Part shown: in pieces, positions 1-8,344 of the stretch
Layout: each line of letters opens with the position of its first letter
Position numbering within the stretch: position 1 is the first letter of the stretch
DNA from: UBA7445 sp042096455
Lineage (GTDB): Bacteria > Verrucomicrobiota > Verrucomicrobiia > Opitutales > Coraliomargaritaceae
DNA: 15,595 nt
NCBI GenBank assembly: GCA_042096455.1
Contig: JBELLU010000042.1
Span: 1 to 15,595, forward strand
Direction: 5' to 3'
Translations under genes and position numbers: made by a program
The notes under the pieces: generated by a model
Databases searched by the model: none
What the model saw: only the letters and a program-made list of their open reading frames with translations
What the model was told of the DNA's origin: nothing

Positions 1-2
1 GC

Positions 3-50
3 CGCGGGAAGGGCGTCAATCTCGACTGGTTGGAGCTGGTCGCAAAGTAG
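3..50 (+). CDS. 3' end of an upstream gene; C-terminus resembles a CBM6-type module
   Basis: The third forward frame is open from the window edge to TAG at 48-50 and ends in GVNLDWLELVAK. A terminal 'NLDWIEL/F'-like strand is typical of family 6 carbohydrate-binding modules and related beta-sandwiches at the ends of secreted glycan-active enzymes in this kind of bacterium. Only 15 codons are visible, so the family call rests on that short motif and the context. The next gene starts 65 bp downstream on the same strand, so the two could be co-transcribed. No terminator is visible between them. Confidence 0.5.
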   Translation, partial: RGKGVNLDWLELVAK

Positions 51-115
51 GTGACGCAGTCGAACGCCAACAGCCACGCGTGAGTCGTGGTTCAACGAAT
101 TAATCAACTTAAAAA

Positions 116-3100
116 ATGAAACAGAATATACCAATGAAACGGATGCTGCGCATGGGAATGCTCAGCTTATTGAGCGCGGTATCCGTATACGCGACTGAAA
201 AGCCAAATGTGATTGTCATTTTTGCGGACGATCTGGGCTGGATGGATGTCGTGAGCAATGCGGCGCGCGTGATGAACGTAGATCCGGCGGAGTGCTATTA
301 TGAAACCCCGCGTATCGATCAGCTCGCCGCAGATGGGATGACCTTCACACAGGCCTATGCGGCTGCGCTCTGTTCGCCTGCCCGAGCGGCCTTGCTGACG
401 GGGCAATATCCCGCCCGGTTTGGATTTCTGACGGCTTCCGCGAATACGAATGGGAGTTACGATTATATCAATGGGACGCCACCAGCAGGTTACCACATTT
501 TCGACCAAAGAAAACGTGATCCGGAGAATCCGAATCAAGTCGATCCTGCGCAAGGCTTTGTTCCTGGAACGTTTACCTATGCGCTGCAGAGCGGGCAGCA
601 ACTTAATGGGGATGAATACGATGCATACACGATTGCCGAAGCGCTCGAAGGCTATCGCAGTGCGATGCTCGGAAAATGGCACCTGGGAGCACACGGAGTC
701 GCTGGGTATCAGCCGAGTGATCATGGTTTCGAAGAGCTCGCTTTTACGGATGCCGGAGGCTCTCACTTTTTTGATTGGAGAACCGAGAACATTTGGCAGA
801 ATTCCAATGTCCTTTACGATGAGAACGGTGATGAAATCGATTACCTGACTGATGATTTGACCGAGCGCGCGGTGCGCTTCATCCGTGAATGCGATCAAAA
901 CAATGAGCCGTTCTTCCTCTATTTCCCGCAGCTCGCAGTCCATAAACCCCTTCAGGCCAAGCCAGACGACTTCGCCTATTTTGAAAATAAAGCGACCCGC
1001 GGCTGGAACGGCCATTCGGATCCCGATTATGCCGGCGTTTTGCGCGGGTTGGATAACTCGGTGGGACGTGTGGTGGACGAACTCAATGCGCTCGGGATTG
1101 CCGAAAATACCTTGCTGATCTTTATGTCGGACAACGGTGGATTAGATACCGTCACCTCAAACCACCCACTTCGCGGAGGCAAAGCGGATCTCTATGAGGG
1201 AGGCGTGCGGGTCCCGTTCATCGCCTACTGGCCCGGGACAATTACGCCGAACACCTTCTGCGAAATTCCGATTGGCGTGGAAGATATCTTCCCCACGATT
1301 CTCTCCGTGGCCAACCAGTCGGACGATTTGTCTAATCTCGAGATGGATGGTCAGTCGATTTTGCCGCTCTTAGCGGATCCGCAAAACGGTGCGAATGGTT
1401 ACACACGCGATACCTTTTTTTCGCATAAGGCGCCTAGAGGCAGTGCCGTTCGCAAGGGTGACTACAAATTGGTCTACGACGATCAGGGATATTTAGAGCT
1501 CTACAATCTCGCCGAGGATATCGAAGAGAAAAACAACCTGGCAGCAAAGATGCCCGAGAAAGCGCAGGAGCTGTTTAAACTGCTCGATGGTATGTTGGAC
1601 GATGTGGTTCCTTTGAAATACCAGCGTATTCCGAATCCGTTTTATGACCCCGAGGCTAACGCAGTCAGTGAGGATTATCGCCCATACATTGACCTGCGCA
1701 GCCCGTCAGTCGAAGTGACGAAAGATATTTGGGATGACAGTTTTGACGGTGGATCGCTTAATGCCAATTTGAGTGTAAATGCATCAGCCTATGGTTCCGT
1801 AACGCAGACCAACGGGCAGCTTCAGATGTCGATTTCGACAACCGGCGGTGGCCAGCGCGCCAAGGTGGTGACGTCGAGCGGACAGAACGGGGAAGTTGAG
1901 CTTGGCGGAGCGGACCTGTATGATTTTACCGATCATCAGGTGTCGGCCCGTTTTGACATCGCCTCGTTCACCGGGACTCCCAATACAGGCGGTAATTTCA
2001 ACGTGTTTCATGTCGGGATCGGTGTGCTCAATAACGATGGCGATGTGACGACCGGGGTGAGCATCAATCTCGAACAACGGCTCAACGAAGAGGGTGTTTG
2101 GTGGCGTTTTGAGTTGGAAGGATTCGATTCCGTCATCAGGCCGGAGCTGAATGGTCTGCCTTCCGCGTTTGAGTTTGATCTGGACGGAACCACCCTGACC
2201 CTTCGGGTAGAGGGGACCACCTTCACAACGGACTCAGACACCTATAGCTGGACGTTTAAATCCGGGACAGCGGATTCGTATGCGCTGATGTTCGGTGCCT
2301 ATAATAGAGGGACTCCGGTTGCAGGTACACAGGTCACGCTGGATTCGTTTAAGGTGTGGCTGCCGGTTAATGTGGAGACATTTGATGTAATTTATGCCCC
2401 CAACCTTCTTTCAAATGGCTACTTAAGCCAGATTGCGAACAGATCTCCGAACGAAAGCGGAAGCTTTAACATCAACGGCAGCTTCGGGGATGCATCCTCA
2501 TTCTGGGGCCGCACGGCAGACCTGACCGGTTGGTCCCCTTATCATACCGATCCGAACGGACTCACTACAAACATCGGAACTGCCCACCAGGACGATGGCG
2601 GTGTGCCGGTGCTGGACGGAACGATCTACCTCGATACCGTGATGAAAACTGCCGGGGGGGTGACCCTCAACTCCTCGATGGACTACCGTAACGGACTGAA
2701 GCAGGAGAACGTGCTCGCCGATTTTTCGGTCAGTTCAAATGCAACCTATCAGTTACAGGTTGATGTGGCACAACCGAATGCCGATACCGTCCAGTCGAAT
2801 GCAAGATTTGTTGCCGCCCTTACCAGCGGAACCGGGTCGGATGTAACCGATACAGCCAATGCGGTTGGTTCGGTGATTTCTATTGCGGCGGATACGCTTC
2901 CGGATGCCGTAGGAACGGTTCAAGCCCAAACCATCAGCGGCTCTGAGCTGCAGGCCGCGCATGCGCTCGGTCCGGTGAATGTGATCTTTGAGCATGAGAA
3001 CAGCACCGCCATTGCCGGATATCCCGATTCATCGCCAGATCCGACCCTTGACGCTCAGGTGTCGCAACTGGAAGTCTGTAAAGTGGCGCTGGTGATTACG

Positions 3101-3580
3101 GTTCCTGAAGCTGGAGATGTAAACAAGGACGGCGTCATTGATGCTGCCGACCTAGCGCTGGCCCAAACCTATCTGGCGGGCGATGGCGGAGAGTCGGCCA
3201 CCAACCGTCAGGACGCGCTGGGCGCCCGTGGCGTTTCAAACAGCGACGCATTGGAACTGCTCAACCTGATCGACTTCGATGTGGACGGCGACGGCTACTT
3301 TGATGCGACGGATGTGGCGGCTGTTGAAGCCATCGTGTCTGCGCCGTTTGATGCGCAGTTTTCGACGGACGGTGCCGTCGTGAGCTTTTCATGGAACAGC
3401 AGAGCTGGAAAATTATATGACCTCGAGTCGACGGTTTCCCTTAGCCCGCCGGACTGGAACCCCTACAATGATGGAGTGACTACCCACACCAACATTGAAG
3501 CGGGTGCAGGCGACACCACGACCCGGAACAATGTGCAGGTCTTGGGAACCACACGCTTCTTCCGGATCAAGGAGAAGTAG
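116..3580 (+). CDS. Secreted multidomain S1 sulfatase with lectin-like, dockerin-like and C-terminal sorting-like segments
   Basis: Predicted to hydrolyse sulfate esters on an exported glycan; the substrate is not identifiable. A signal peptide covers residues 1-26 (ends SVYA). Catalytic domain, about 29-500: metal-binding D38/D39 (FADDLG), formylglycine motif C86-S-P-A-R90, K187 and H189 (GKWHLG), H276-K277, D339-N340 (SDNGG) and K356. The next 620 residues are unusual for a sulfatase. Residues 536-752 look like a concanavalin/LamG-type beta-sandwich and 760-995 like a second carbohydrate-binding-type beta domain. Residues 999-1077 contain two EF-hand-like loops (DVNKDGVIDAADL and DVDGDGYFDATDV) as in type I dockerins. 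Residues 1078-1154 are a small beta domain ending RFFRIKEK, of a kind I associate with C-termini of secreted PVC proteins. An alternative start at 134 (M7) gives a more compact signal peptide. Neither start has a clear Shine-Dalgarno site. The nearest relative in the window is the sulfatase at 10122. Confidence 0.93.
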   Translation: MKQNIPMKRMLRMGMLSLLSAVSVYATEKPNVIVIFADDLGWMDVVSNAARVMNVDPAECYYETPRIDQLAADGMTFTQAYAAALCSPARAALLTGQYPARFGFLTASANTNGSYDYINGTPPAGYHIFDQRKRDPENPNQVDPAQGFVPGTFTYALQSGQQLNGDEYDAYTIAEALEGYRSAMLGKWHLGAHGVAGYQPSDHGFEELAFTDAGGSHFFDWRTENIWQNSNVLYDENGDEIDYLTDDLTERAVRFIRECDQNNEPFFLYFPQLAVHKPLQAKPDDFAYFENKATRGWNGHSDPDYAGVLRGLDNSVGRVVDELNALGIAENTLLIFMSDNGGLDTVTSNHPLRGGKADLYEGGVRVPFIAYWPGTITPNTFCEIPIGVEDIFPTILSVANQSDDLSNLEMDGQSILPLLADPQNGANGYTRDTFFSHKAPRGSAVRKGDYKLVYDDQGYLELYNLAEDIEEKNNLAAKMPEKAQELFKLLDGMLDDVVPLKYQRIPNPFYDPEANAVSEDYRPYIDLRSPSVEVTKDIWDDSFDGGSLNANLSVNASAYGSVTQTNGQLQMSISTTGGGQRAKVVTSSGQNGEVELGGADLYDFTDHQVSARFDIASFTGTPNTGGNFNVFHVGIGVLNNDGDVTTGVSINLEQRLNEEGVWWRFELEGFDSVIRPELNGLPSAFEFDLDGTTLTLRVEGTTFTTDSDTYSWTFKSGTADSYALMFGAYNRGTPVAGTQVTLDSFKVWLPVNVETFDVIYAPNLLSNGYLSQIANRSPNESGSFNINGSFGDASSFWGRTADLTGWSPYHTDPNGLTTNIGTAHQDDGGVPVLDGTIYLDTVMKTAGGVTLNSSMDYRNGLKQENVLADFSVSSNATYQLQVDVAQPNADTVQSNARFVAALTSGTGSDVTDTANAVGSVISIAADTLPDAVGTVQAQTISGSELQAAHALGPVNVIFEHENSTAIAGYPDSSPDPTLDAQVSQLEVCKVALVITVPEAGDVNKDGVIDAADLALAQTYLAGDGGESATNRQDALGARGVSNSDALELLNLIDFDVDGDGYFDATDVAAVEAIVSAPFDAQFSTDGAVVSFSWNSRAGKLYDLESTVSLSPPDWNPYNDGVTTHTNIEAGAGDTTTRNNVQVLGTTRFFRIKEK

Positions 3581-3614
3581 GCAAGCTTCCAGAGGTCGAA
3601 GAATTTGTAAACCA

Positions 3615-5000
3615 ATGGTGATTCAAAGAAGTGTATTTGCGATCGGGAGCCTCTTGGTGGCTTCGGCGCTTTCGGTGCAAGGGGAGATGAAAGTGTCGAT
3701 TTGCCCGGCCATCACGGTGGAGCATAAAGGAGATCAGGATACGTTGTTTCGCGCGTATGAGGACTTATTTGTTGAGCGGCTCGATGAGTGGCAGTTCGTG
3801 TCGGCCAATATTACTCAGTATAAATTCTATGTCACCCCTTTGGGCCGCCTGCTTCGCGGTAAGCCTGAGCTACTCGAAAAGATGGTGAAAACGATGTCGG
3901 CTATGGATATCGGAATCGGGATCGAGGTCGGGATTCGGCATGGTCATGAGAAATTGATTAAGCGCACGCTTGACCCGATTGTGGCGATGGGCGGTCGGGT
4001 GGATTATTTGGTGACGGACAATGTTTTCGTCAAATCGCAGTACCGCTTCCCCGAGGATTATACCTGGGAGTCGTATGAAGAAGCGGTCGAGGCCTACGCG
4101 ACTTTTGTGGCGGGCATTAAAGCAAAATACCCCGATATAAAAATCGGCATCATCGAGGCGGCCTTCCGCTATTATTGGGCAGATCCGGATCAATACCCAG
4201 CAGAAAGGCGCAGCAAAAACAACTACGGCGATTTGAGGCAGGTGCTGGAAGATGTGAACGCGGCTTGTGCGCGGAAAGGGGTGAAGCTCGACATGCTTCA
4301 ACCTGAATATTCCTACAGCCGTATTGAGGCGACCCCGAACGGCTGGGAGAAGCTGAAGGCGATGGAGGCTTATTGCTACGAGCGAGGGATGGATTTCATT
4401 TTTCTGTTCAATGACCATGAAGGTGGCAGGAAGTCGGATCAGAAGTTTCACGAGAATGTGATCCATTACCTGAACGAAGTTCAGAAGAATGGTCTCAACC
4501 CAAGCATGGGCACACTTCAGTCTTGGTATCCGTATCCCAAAGAGGAGCTTCCGGAAACGAGGCCTCACACCTTTACGCATTTGGCCAAGGAATTTATTGA
4601 GATTAACAAGAACGGTCAATGGAGTGGCTCAACTCGGCGTCCTGCCGTTGAGCTAGTGGATCAGAAAGGCAGCGTGCTGAAATGTCAGATCCTTTCGGTG
4701 GGCGGCAGCGATGCTCTGGTGAAGCGGCTTGAAGATGGACAAGAGGTGAACGTGCCGTTCGCTGTTTTATCCGCCGAAAGTGTGGGCCTGCTCAAGGCAT
4801 GGGCGGCTAATAAAAAGTCTGCACAAGCGCCGCTGGTGGAGATCGTGGATAACAAGAACCGTTCCATGCAATGTCTGGTTCTCGTGGTGGGCGACGATTA
4901 CGTTCAGGTGAAGCAGGCCACAACTGGCAAGATCTGGAACATCCCGTTTGAGACCTTGTCTGACAAGAGCGTCGCGGAGGTCAAAGCGCTAAAGCAATAA
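3615..5000 (+). CDS. Secreted barrel-like protein with two C-terminal SHD1-like repeats; function unknown
   Basis: The open frame extends back to 3495, but that part overlaps the sulfatase gene and encodes Arg/Ser-rich shadow peptide. ATG 3615 gives a clean signal peptide (MVIQRSVFAIGSLLVASALS, cleavage near VQG-E) and a 461-residue protein. Residues 26-330 alternate hydrophobic strands and amphipathic helices like a TIM-barrel glycoside-hydrolase fold. Acidic residues sit at strand ends: D135 (LVTDN), E181 (IGIIEAAFRYYW), E231 (MLQPEYSYS) and D267 (FIFLFNDHEG). I could not place it in a named GH family. Residues 341-396 and 406-460 are two copies of an SHD1-like module (VELVDQKG...VNVPFAVLS and VEIVDNKN...WNIPFETLS), a beta-barrel repeat common in PVC secreted proteins. 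It starts 34 bp after the upstream sulfatase and ends 5 bp before the next, so co-expression is likely. A glycosidase or glycan-binding role is inference only. Confidence 0.85.
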   Translation: MVIQRSVFAIGSLLVASALSVQGEMKVSICPAITVEHKGDQDTLFRAYEDLFVERLDEWQFVSANITQYKFYVTPLGRLLRGKPELLEKMVKTMSAMDIGIGIEVGIRHGHEKLIKRTLDPIVAMGGRVDYLVTDNVFVKSQYRFPEDYTWESYEEAVEAYATFVAGIKAKYPDIKIGIIEAAFRYYWADPDQYPAERRSKNNYGDLRQVLEDVNAACARKGVKLDMLQPEYSYSRIEATPNGWEKLKAMEAYCYERGMDFIFLFNDHEGGRKSDQKFHENVIHYLNEVQKNGLNPSMGTLQSWYPYPKEELPETRPHTFTHLAKEFIEINKNGQWSGSTRRPAVELVDQKGSVLKCQILSVGGSDALVKRLEDGQEVNVPFAVLSAESVGLLKAWAANKKSAQAPLVEIVDNKNRSMQCLVLVVGDDYVQVKQATTGKIWNIPFETLSDKSVAEVKALKQ

Positions 5001-5005
5001 AGACT

Positions 5006-6442
5006 ATGAAAAAGAGCTATAAATGGATCCTTGCCGGGTTAATTGTTTCGGCAAATACAGTTTTTTCAGCGAATCAGCAGCCGAATGTGCTGGTGGTTTT
5101 TGCGGATGACCTTGGTTATGGAGATGTGGGCTGCTATGGCGCGATCAAGTTGAAAAGCCCGCATATTGACCACCTTGCTGAACAGGGGCTGCGCTTTACG
5201 AATGCCTACACCGCATCATCCACCTGTTCGCAGTCGCGAGTCAGCCTGCTGACCGGGCGCTACTGGTGGCGCAGTCCGCTCCATCCGGTCAAAGGGGTGA
5301 TTGCTCCGGCTGGACCCAATGCACTGCTGGAGGAGGGCATTACACCGCTCCCCAAGTTTTTTCAGGAGAATGGCTACCGCACCGCGGCCTTTGGTAAATG
5401 GCATGTCGGTGTCGGATACGGAGACTCTCCGACGGATCGCTACGACTGGAATCGCCCGACGATTGAAGGCGGCCCGCTGGCCTCCGGCTTTGACTATTTC
5501 TTCGGTCTTGCCGCCAATGTGTTGAACGAACCGGCCTTTTATATTGAAAACGATCGCTTCGTCGGTCGCGGCCCGAATGATACGATTACGATCAAAGGCA
5601 ATAAGGTGACTCCGTGGAGCCCGGACGTGCTCTACAAAGAGGACGAAGTGGGGCAGGATACCACGCTGAAAGCGGTCGAATACATTGAGTCTGCTCCAAC
5701 TGATAAACCGCTGTTTCTCTATTTCGCATCGACTGTTCCGCATAAGCCGATCACCCCGGCCAAGCAGTTCATTGGCACCAGCGACTGTGGTGTTTACGGC
5801 GATTTTGTGCATGAGCTCGATTGGCAGGTCGGCGAGTTGGTCGCTGCGCTACGCAAAACCGGACGTCTGGATCATACGCTCATCATTTTCACCAGCGACA
5901 ACGGCGCGGTGGTAGCCAAGGATGAGAACTTTGCCAAGAAGTGGAAGCTGGAACCGATGTGGGAGACCTATGACGCCGGGCACTTGAGCAATGGCGAGCT
6001 GCGGGGTGGTAAGCACGCGGTTTACGAAGGCGGTAGCCGCATACCGTTTATTGTCAGTTGGCCAAATCATATTCCGGCTGGAAAAATCCATGAGGGCTTA
6101 TTCTGCATTACGGATCTATTTGCCACCTTTGCGGACTTGTTCGAAGTCGCTGCTCCCGAAAGCGCGATCGACAGTCTGAGTTTCTGGTCGGTCTGGACGG
6201 GGAAGGACAGCAAATCGCCGCGCACGATTGCTCCGGCGCGCACTTCAAATTCTATCTTTTCCATTCGTTTGGGGAAATGGAAGTATGTCGAACACGACGC
6301 ACAAAACCCGACCAAGCGTGTCTCTGAAAATAGCGACCAGCTCTATGATCTGGAGAACGATCCATCCGAAACGAACAATATATTCTCACTGCATCCCGAA
6401 CTGGTCGACCGACTCAAACAGGAACTGTCTCAGCTGAAGTAA
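5006..6442 (+). CDS. Secreted S1 sulfatase with a non-canonical CSQSR maturation motif
   Basis: A 478-residue single-domain sulfatase with signal peptide 1-22 (MKKSYKWILAGLIVSANTVF, cleavage near SA-NQ). Family residues: D34/D35 (FADDLGYGD), K131 and H133 (GKWHVG), H246-K247 (VPHKP), D298-N299 (TSDNG), K336 and the YEGGSRIPF strand. The C-terminal subdomain ends in the usual LYDLENDPSE stretch. The nucleophile motif reads C74-S-Q76-S-R78 (TGT TCG CAG TCG CGA, 5225-5239). The family consensus is C-x-P-x-R, and here CAG replaces an expected CCG, a single-base difference. The following LLTGRYWWR is normal. Everything else looks functional, so this is either a tolerated variant, a protein poorly converted to formylglycine, or a sequencing error. 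It begins 5 bp after the SHD1-repeat gene, with no strong ribosome-binding site. No accessory domains are present and the substrate is unknown. Confidence 0.92.
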   Translation: MKKSYKWILAGLIVSANTVFSANQQPNVLVVFADDLGYGDVGCYGAIKLKSPHIDHLAEQGLRFTNAYTASSTCSQSRVSLLTGRYWWRSPLHPVKGVIAPAGPNALLEEGITPLPKFFQENGYRTAAFGKWHVGVGYGDSPTDRYDWNRPTIEGGPLASGFDYFFGLAANVLNEPAFYIENDRFVGRGPNDTITIKGNKVTPWSPDVLYKEDEVGQDTTLKAVEYIESAPTDKPLFLYFASTVPHKPITPAKQFIGTSDCGVYGDFVHELDWQVGELVAALRKTGRLDHTLIIFTSDNGAVVAKDENFAKKWKLEPMWETYDAGHLSNGELRGGKHAVYEGGSRIPFIVSWPNHIPAGKIHEGLFCITDLFATFADLFEVAAPESAIDSLSFWSVWTGKDSKSPRTIAPARTSNSIFSIRLGKWKYVEHDAQNPTKRVSENSDQLYDLENDPSETNNIFSLHPELVDRLKQELSQLK

Positions 6443-6463
6443 CCAGTGCTATCAAACAGGTGG

Positions 6464-6493
6464 TTGCTTACGAATAATTACAGATTGTATTAT
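6464..6493 (+). promoter_or_regulatory. Possible sigma-70-type promoter in the 101-bp gap
   Basis: TTGCTT (6464-6469) and TATTAT (6488-6493) are 18 bp apart in the largest gap within the sulfatase run (6443-6543), which is AT-rich compared with the genes around it. This could start a second transcript covering the sulfatases at 6544-13262. The elements are imperfect and promoter consensus in this phylum is poorly known, so this is only a candidate. Confidence 0.25.
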
Positions 6494-6543
6494 TAGTGTT
6501 GCGCTGCTTTCTGAGTCTCCTTAGAAGTATCTCTCAATAATTC

Positions 6544-8343
6544 ATGAAGAAGGTATTTAGATCTGTGTTGTTCGGAGTGCTTGCGCTGTGCAGCGCCTCA
6601 TTGGGCGCGGCAACGCGTCAGCCGAATATATTACTGATCATTTCGGATGATCAGGGCTATGGGGATTTCGGTTTTACGGGCAACAAATTGGCGGATACGC
6701 CGGTGCTCGACCAGTTGTCGAAGGACGGCGCGTTTTATCCTTGGATGGTGGTGGCGCCGGCCTGCACGCCGACGCGCTCCTCGCTGATGACTGGTCGCAA
6801 CCATTTGGATGTCGGTGTCTGGGGCGTCGGTTCGCGCGGTGATGTGCGACGCGACGAGGTGCTGATGCCAGCCTTCTTCAATCCGTCGGGCTATCATACC
6901 TGGCTGTTTGGCAAATGGGATGGCACTAAAATGATGGAGCTCGATCCGGTTGCACGCGGGTTCGACTGGTTCTGCGGAATCGGAGGCGGCTATAAGCAAC
7001 AGCGCCCGCTACTCTGCACACCTGAAGGTGGGGTTTGGACCGACGGTTGGTCGGCTGAGCTGATCACGGATGCGGCAATTCAAAAGATTAAGGAGTCGGG
7101 CGATGAGCCGTGGTTAGCCTACATGGCTTACATCATTCCACACTTGCCGTGGGAGTGTCCGGATTCCTACGCCGACCCTTATCGCGAACAGGGCTTCTCT
7201 GAAACCTTCGCGCAGTGTTATGGATCGATCAAACAGATGGACGATCAAATCGGACGCTTGCTCGATGCGATTCGCGAGGCGGGGCAGGAAGACAATACGA
7301 TTGTGCTCTTTTTGAGCGATAACGGGCCGACCGAAAATACGCCGGCTTACGTCAATAATAACTTTGCAGACGCCAAGTTCACGGATGATTGGGAACTACG
7401 CAACGCCTGCGACTTAACCGGCGCAAAAGCCGAGGTCTGGGACGGCGGTATCCGTAGTCCGCTGCTGGTGCGCTGGCCGGGTAAAATTAAGCCGGGTGTC
7501 CGTGATCATGTTGTCCGGGTGGAGGATTTACTGCCGACCTTACTCGACCTCACGCAGATTCCTGAAGCGAAGCAACCGCAGCATCTGCCCTTTGACGGCA
7601 AGAGCATCCGTCCCTCGCTCGAAGATTCGAGCTATACGGAAGACCGCGATATTTTCCGCCTCGCACTGGATGGGCCCGGGCATCCCGGCGATGTGACCTC
7701 GACAAAAATCATCGAAGATGCCCGTGAGGTGGATTACAGCAAACTGCACACGGTTCTGCGCAATGGGCTGTATAAGTTGCATCACCTGCCGGGCGGGCGC
7801 TTGCGTTTATTCGACTTGAAAAACGATCCAGGTGAGAAGAATGACCTCAGCGCAACGATGCCCGAGCGCACGGAGGCGATGGCCGCACGCTGTCGCGCAC
7901 GCTGGGACGATCTCGCTTCGCGCAACCGCACCTTCCCTATGCGTCAGCTGAAGATCGACAATGTCGATCGCTGGGCCAAATCCTGGCTGCTTCAAGCGAA
8001 TCGGGCGCAAAGTTTTGAGGGTAAAATGCTGTCCGACTTTTACGGTGGAGTGCTTGGATTCCGCAATCCCGGTGACCGCTCCGACTACACACTGGATGTG
8101 CAGAAATCGCTCACTGTGACCTTTGTCGCCACGGGTAAAAACCTGGATAAATGCGCCACGATTGACCTGTTGGTCGACGGCAAGACGGTGGAGGCGAAGA
8201 GCCGCTCCGCAGAAGAGTTGGTGTTCGGGCCGGTTACCCTTCCGGCCGGAAGCGTTCCGCTCTCGTTGGCGGTTGCAGCGGATGCCAAAGCGGGATCAGA
8301 CGCAGGTAAAGTGGTTTTTGTGAAGCTGAAGCTGGAGCAGTAA
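6544..8343 (+). CDS. Secreted S1 sulfatase with GKWD in place of GKWH and a C-terminal beta module (first of a tandem pair)
   Basis: 599 residues. The signal peptide covers about 1-23 (MKKVFRSVLFGVLALCSASL, cleavage near GAA). Catalytic residues: D35/D36 (ISDDQGYGD), C74-T-P-T-R78 (canonical formylglycine motif), K124, H200 (IIPHLP), D259-N260 (LSDNG) and K295 (TGAKAEVWDGG). The position normally held by His in GKWHxG is Asp (GKWDG, D126). In characterised S1 sulfatases that His contacts the formylglycine. Residues 484-599 form an extra beta-rich module (GFRNPGDRSDYTLDV ... FGPVTLPAGSVPLSLAV) like the sandwich modules seen at the C-termini of other PVC sulfatases, probably glycan-binding or structural. 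The next gene starts one base after the stop codon and encodes a close paralog with the same architecture, so the pair arose by tandem duplication and is probably translationally coupled. Confidence 0.92.
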   Translation: MKKVFRSVLFGVLALCSASLGAATRQPNILLIISDDQGYGDFGFTGNKLADTPVLDQLSKDGAFYPWMVVAPACTPTRSSLMTGRNHLDVGVWGVGSRGDVRRDEVLMPAFFNPSGYHTWLFGKWDGTKMMELDPVARGFDWFCGIGGGYKQQRPLLCTPEGGVWTDGWSAELITDAAIQKIKESGDEPWLAYMAYIIPHLPWECPDSYADPYREQGFSETFAQCYGSIKQMDDQIGRLLDAIREAGQEDNTIVLFLSDNGPTENTPAYVNNNFADAKFTDDWELRNACDLTGAKAEVWDGGIRSPLLVRWPGKIKPGVRDHVVRVEDLLPTLLDLTQIPEAKQPQHLPFDGKSIRPSLEDSSYTEDRDIFRLALDGPGHPGDVTSTKIIEDAREVDYSKLHTVLRNGLYKLHHLPGGRLRLFDLKNDPGEKNDLSATMPERTEAMAARCRARWDDLASRNRTFPMRQLKIDNVDRWAKSWLLQANRAQSFEGKMLSDFYGGVLGFRNPGDRSDYTLDVQKSLTVTFVATGKNLDKCATIDLLVDGKTVEAKSRSAEELVFGPVTLPAGSVPLSLAVAADAKAGSDAGKVVFVKLKLEQ

Positions 8344-8344
8344 G

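Noticed and set aside
74..90. CCACG-N7-CGTGG inverted repeat before the first sulfatase
   Set aside because: Only five base pairs and no T-tract. Too weak to call a terminator or operator.
3495..3614. Upstream extension of the SHD1-repeat protein overlapping the first sulfatase
   Set aside because: The extension is Arg/Ser-rich shadow peptide and would bury the signal peptide; ATG 3615 gives a proper export signal.
3870..4619. Long minus-strand open frame (249 codons), and similar ones at 9509-10261 and 10587-11411
   Set aside because: They lie antisense to well-supported sulfatase or SHD1-protein genes, show no domain pattern, and are expected from the codon bias of GC-rich genes.
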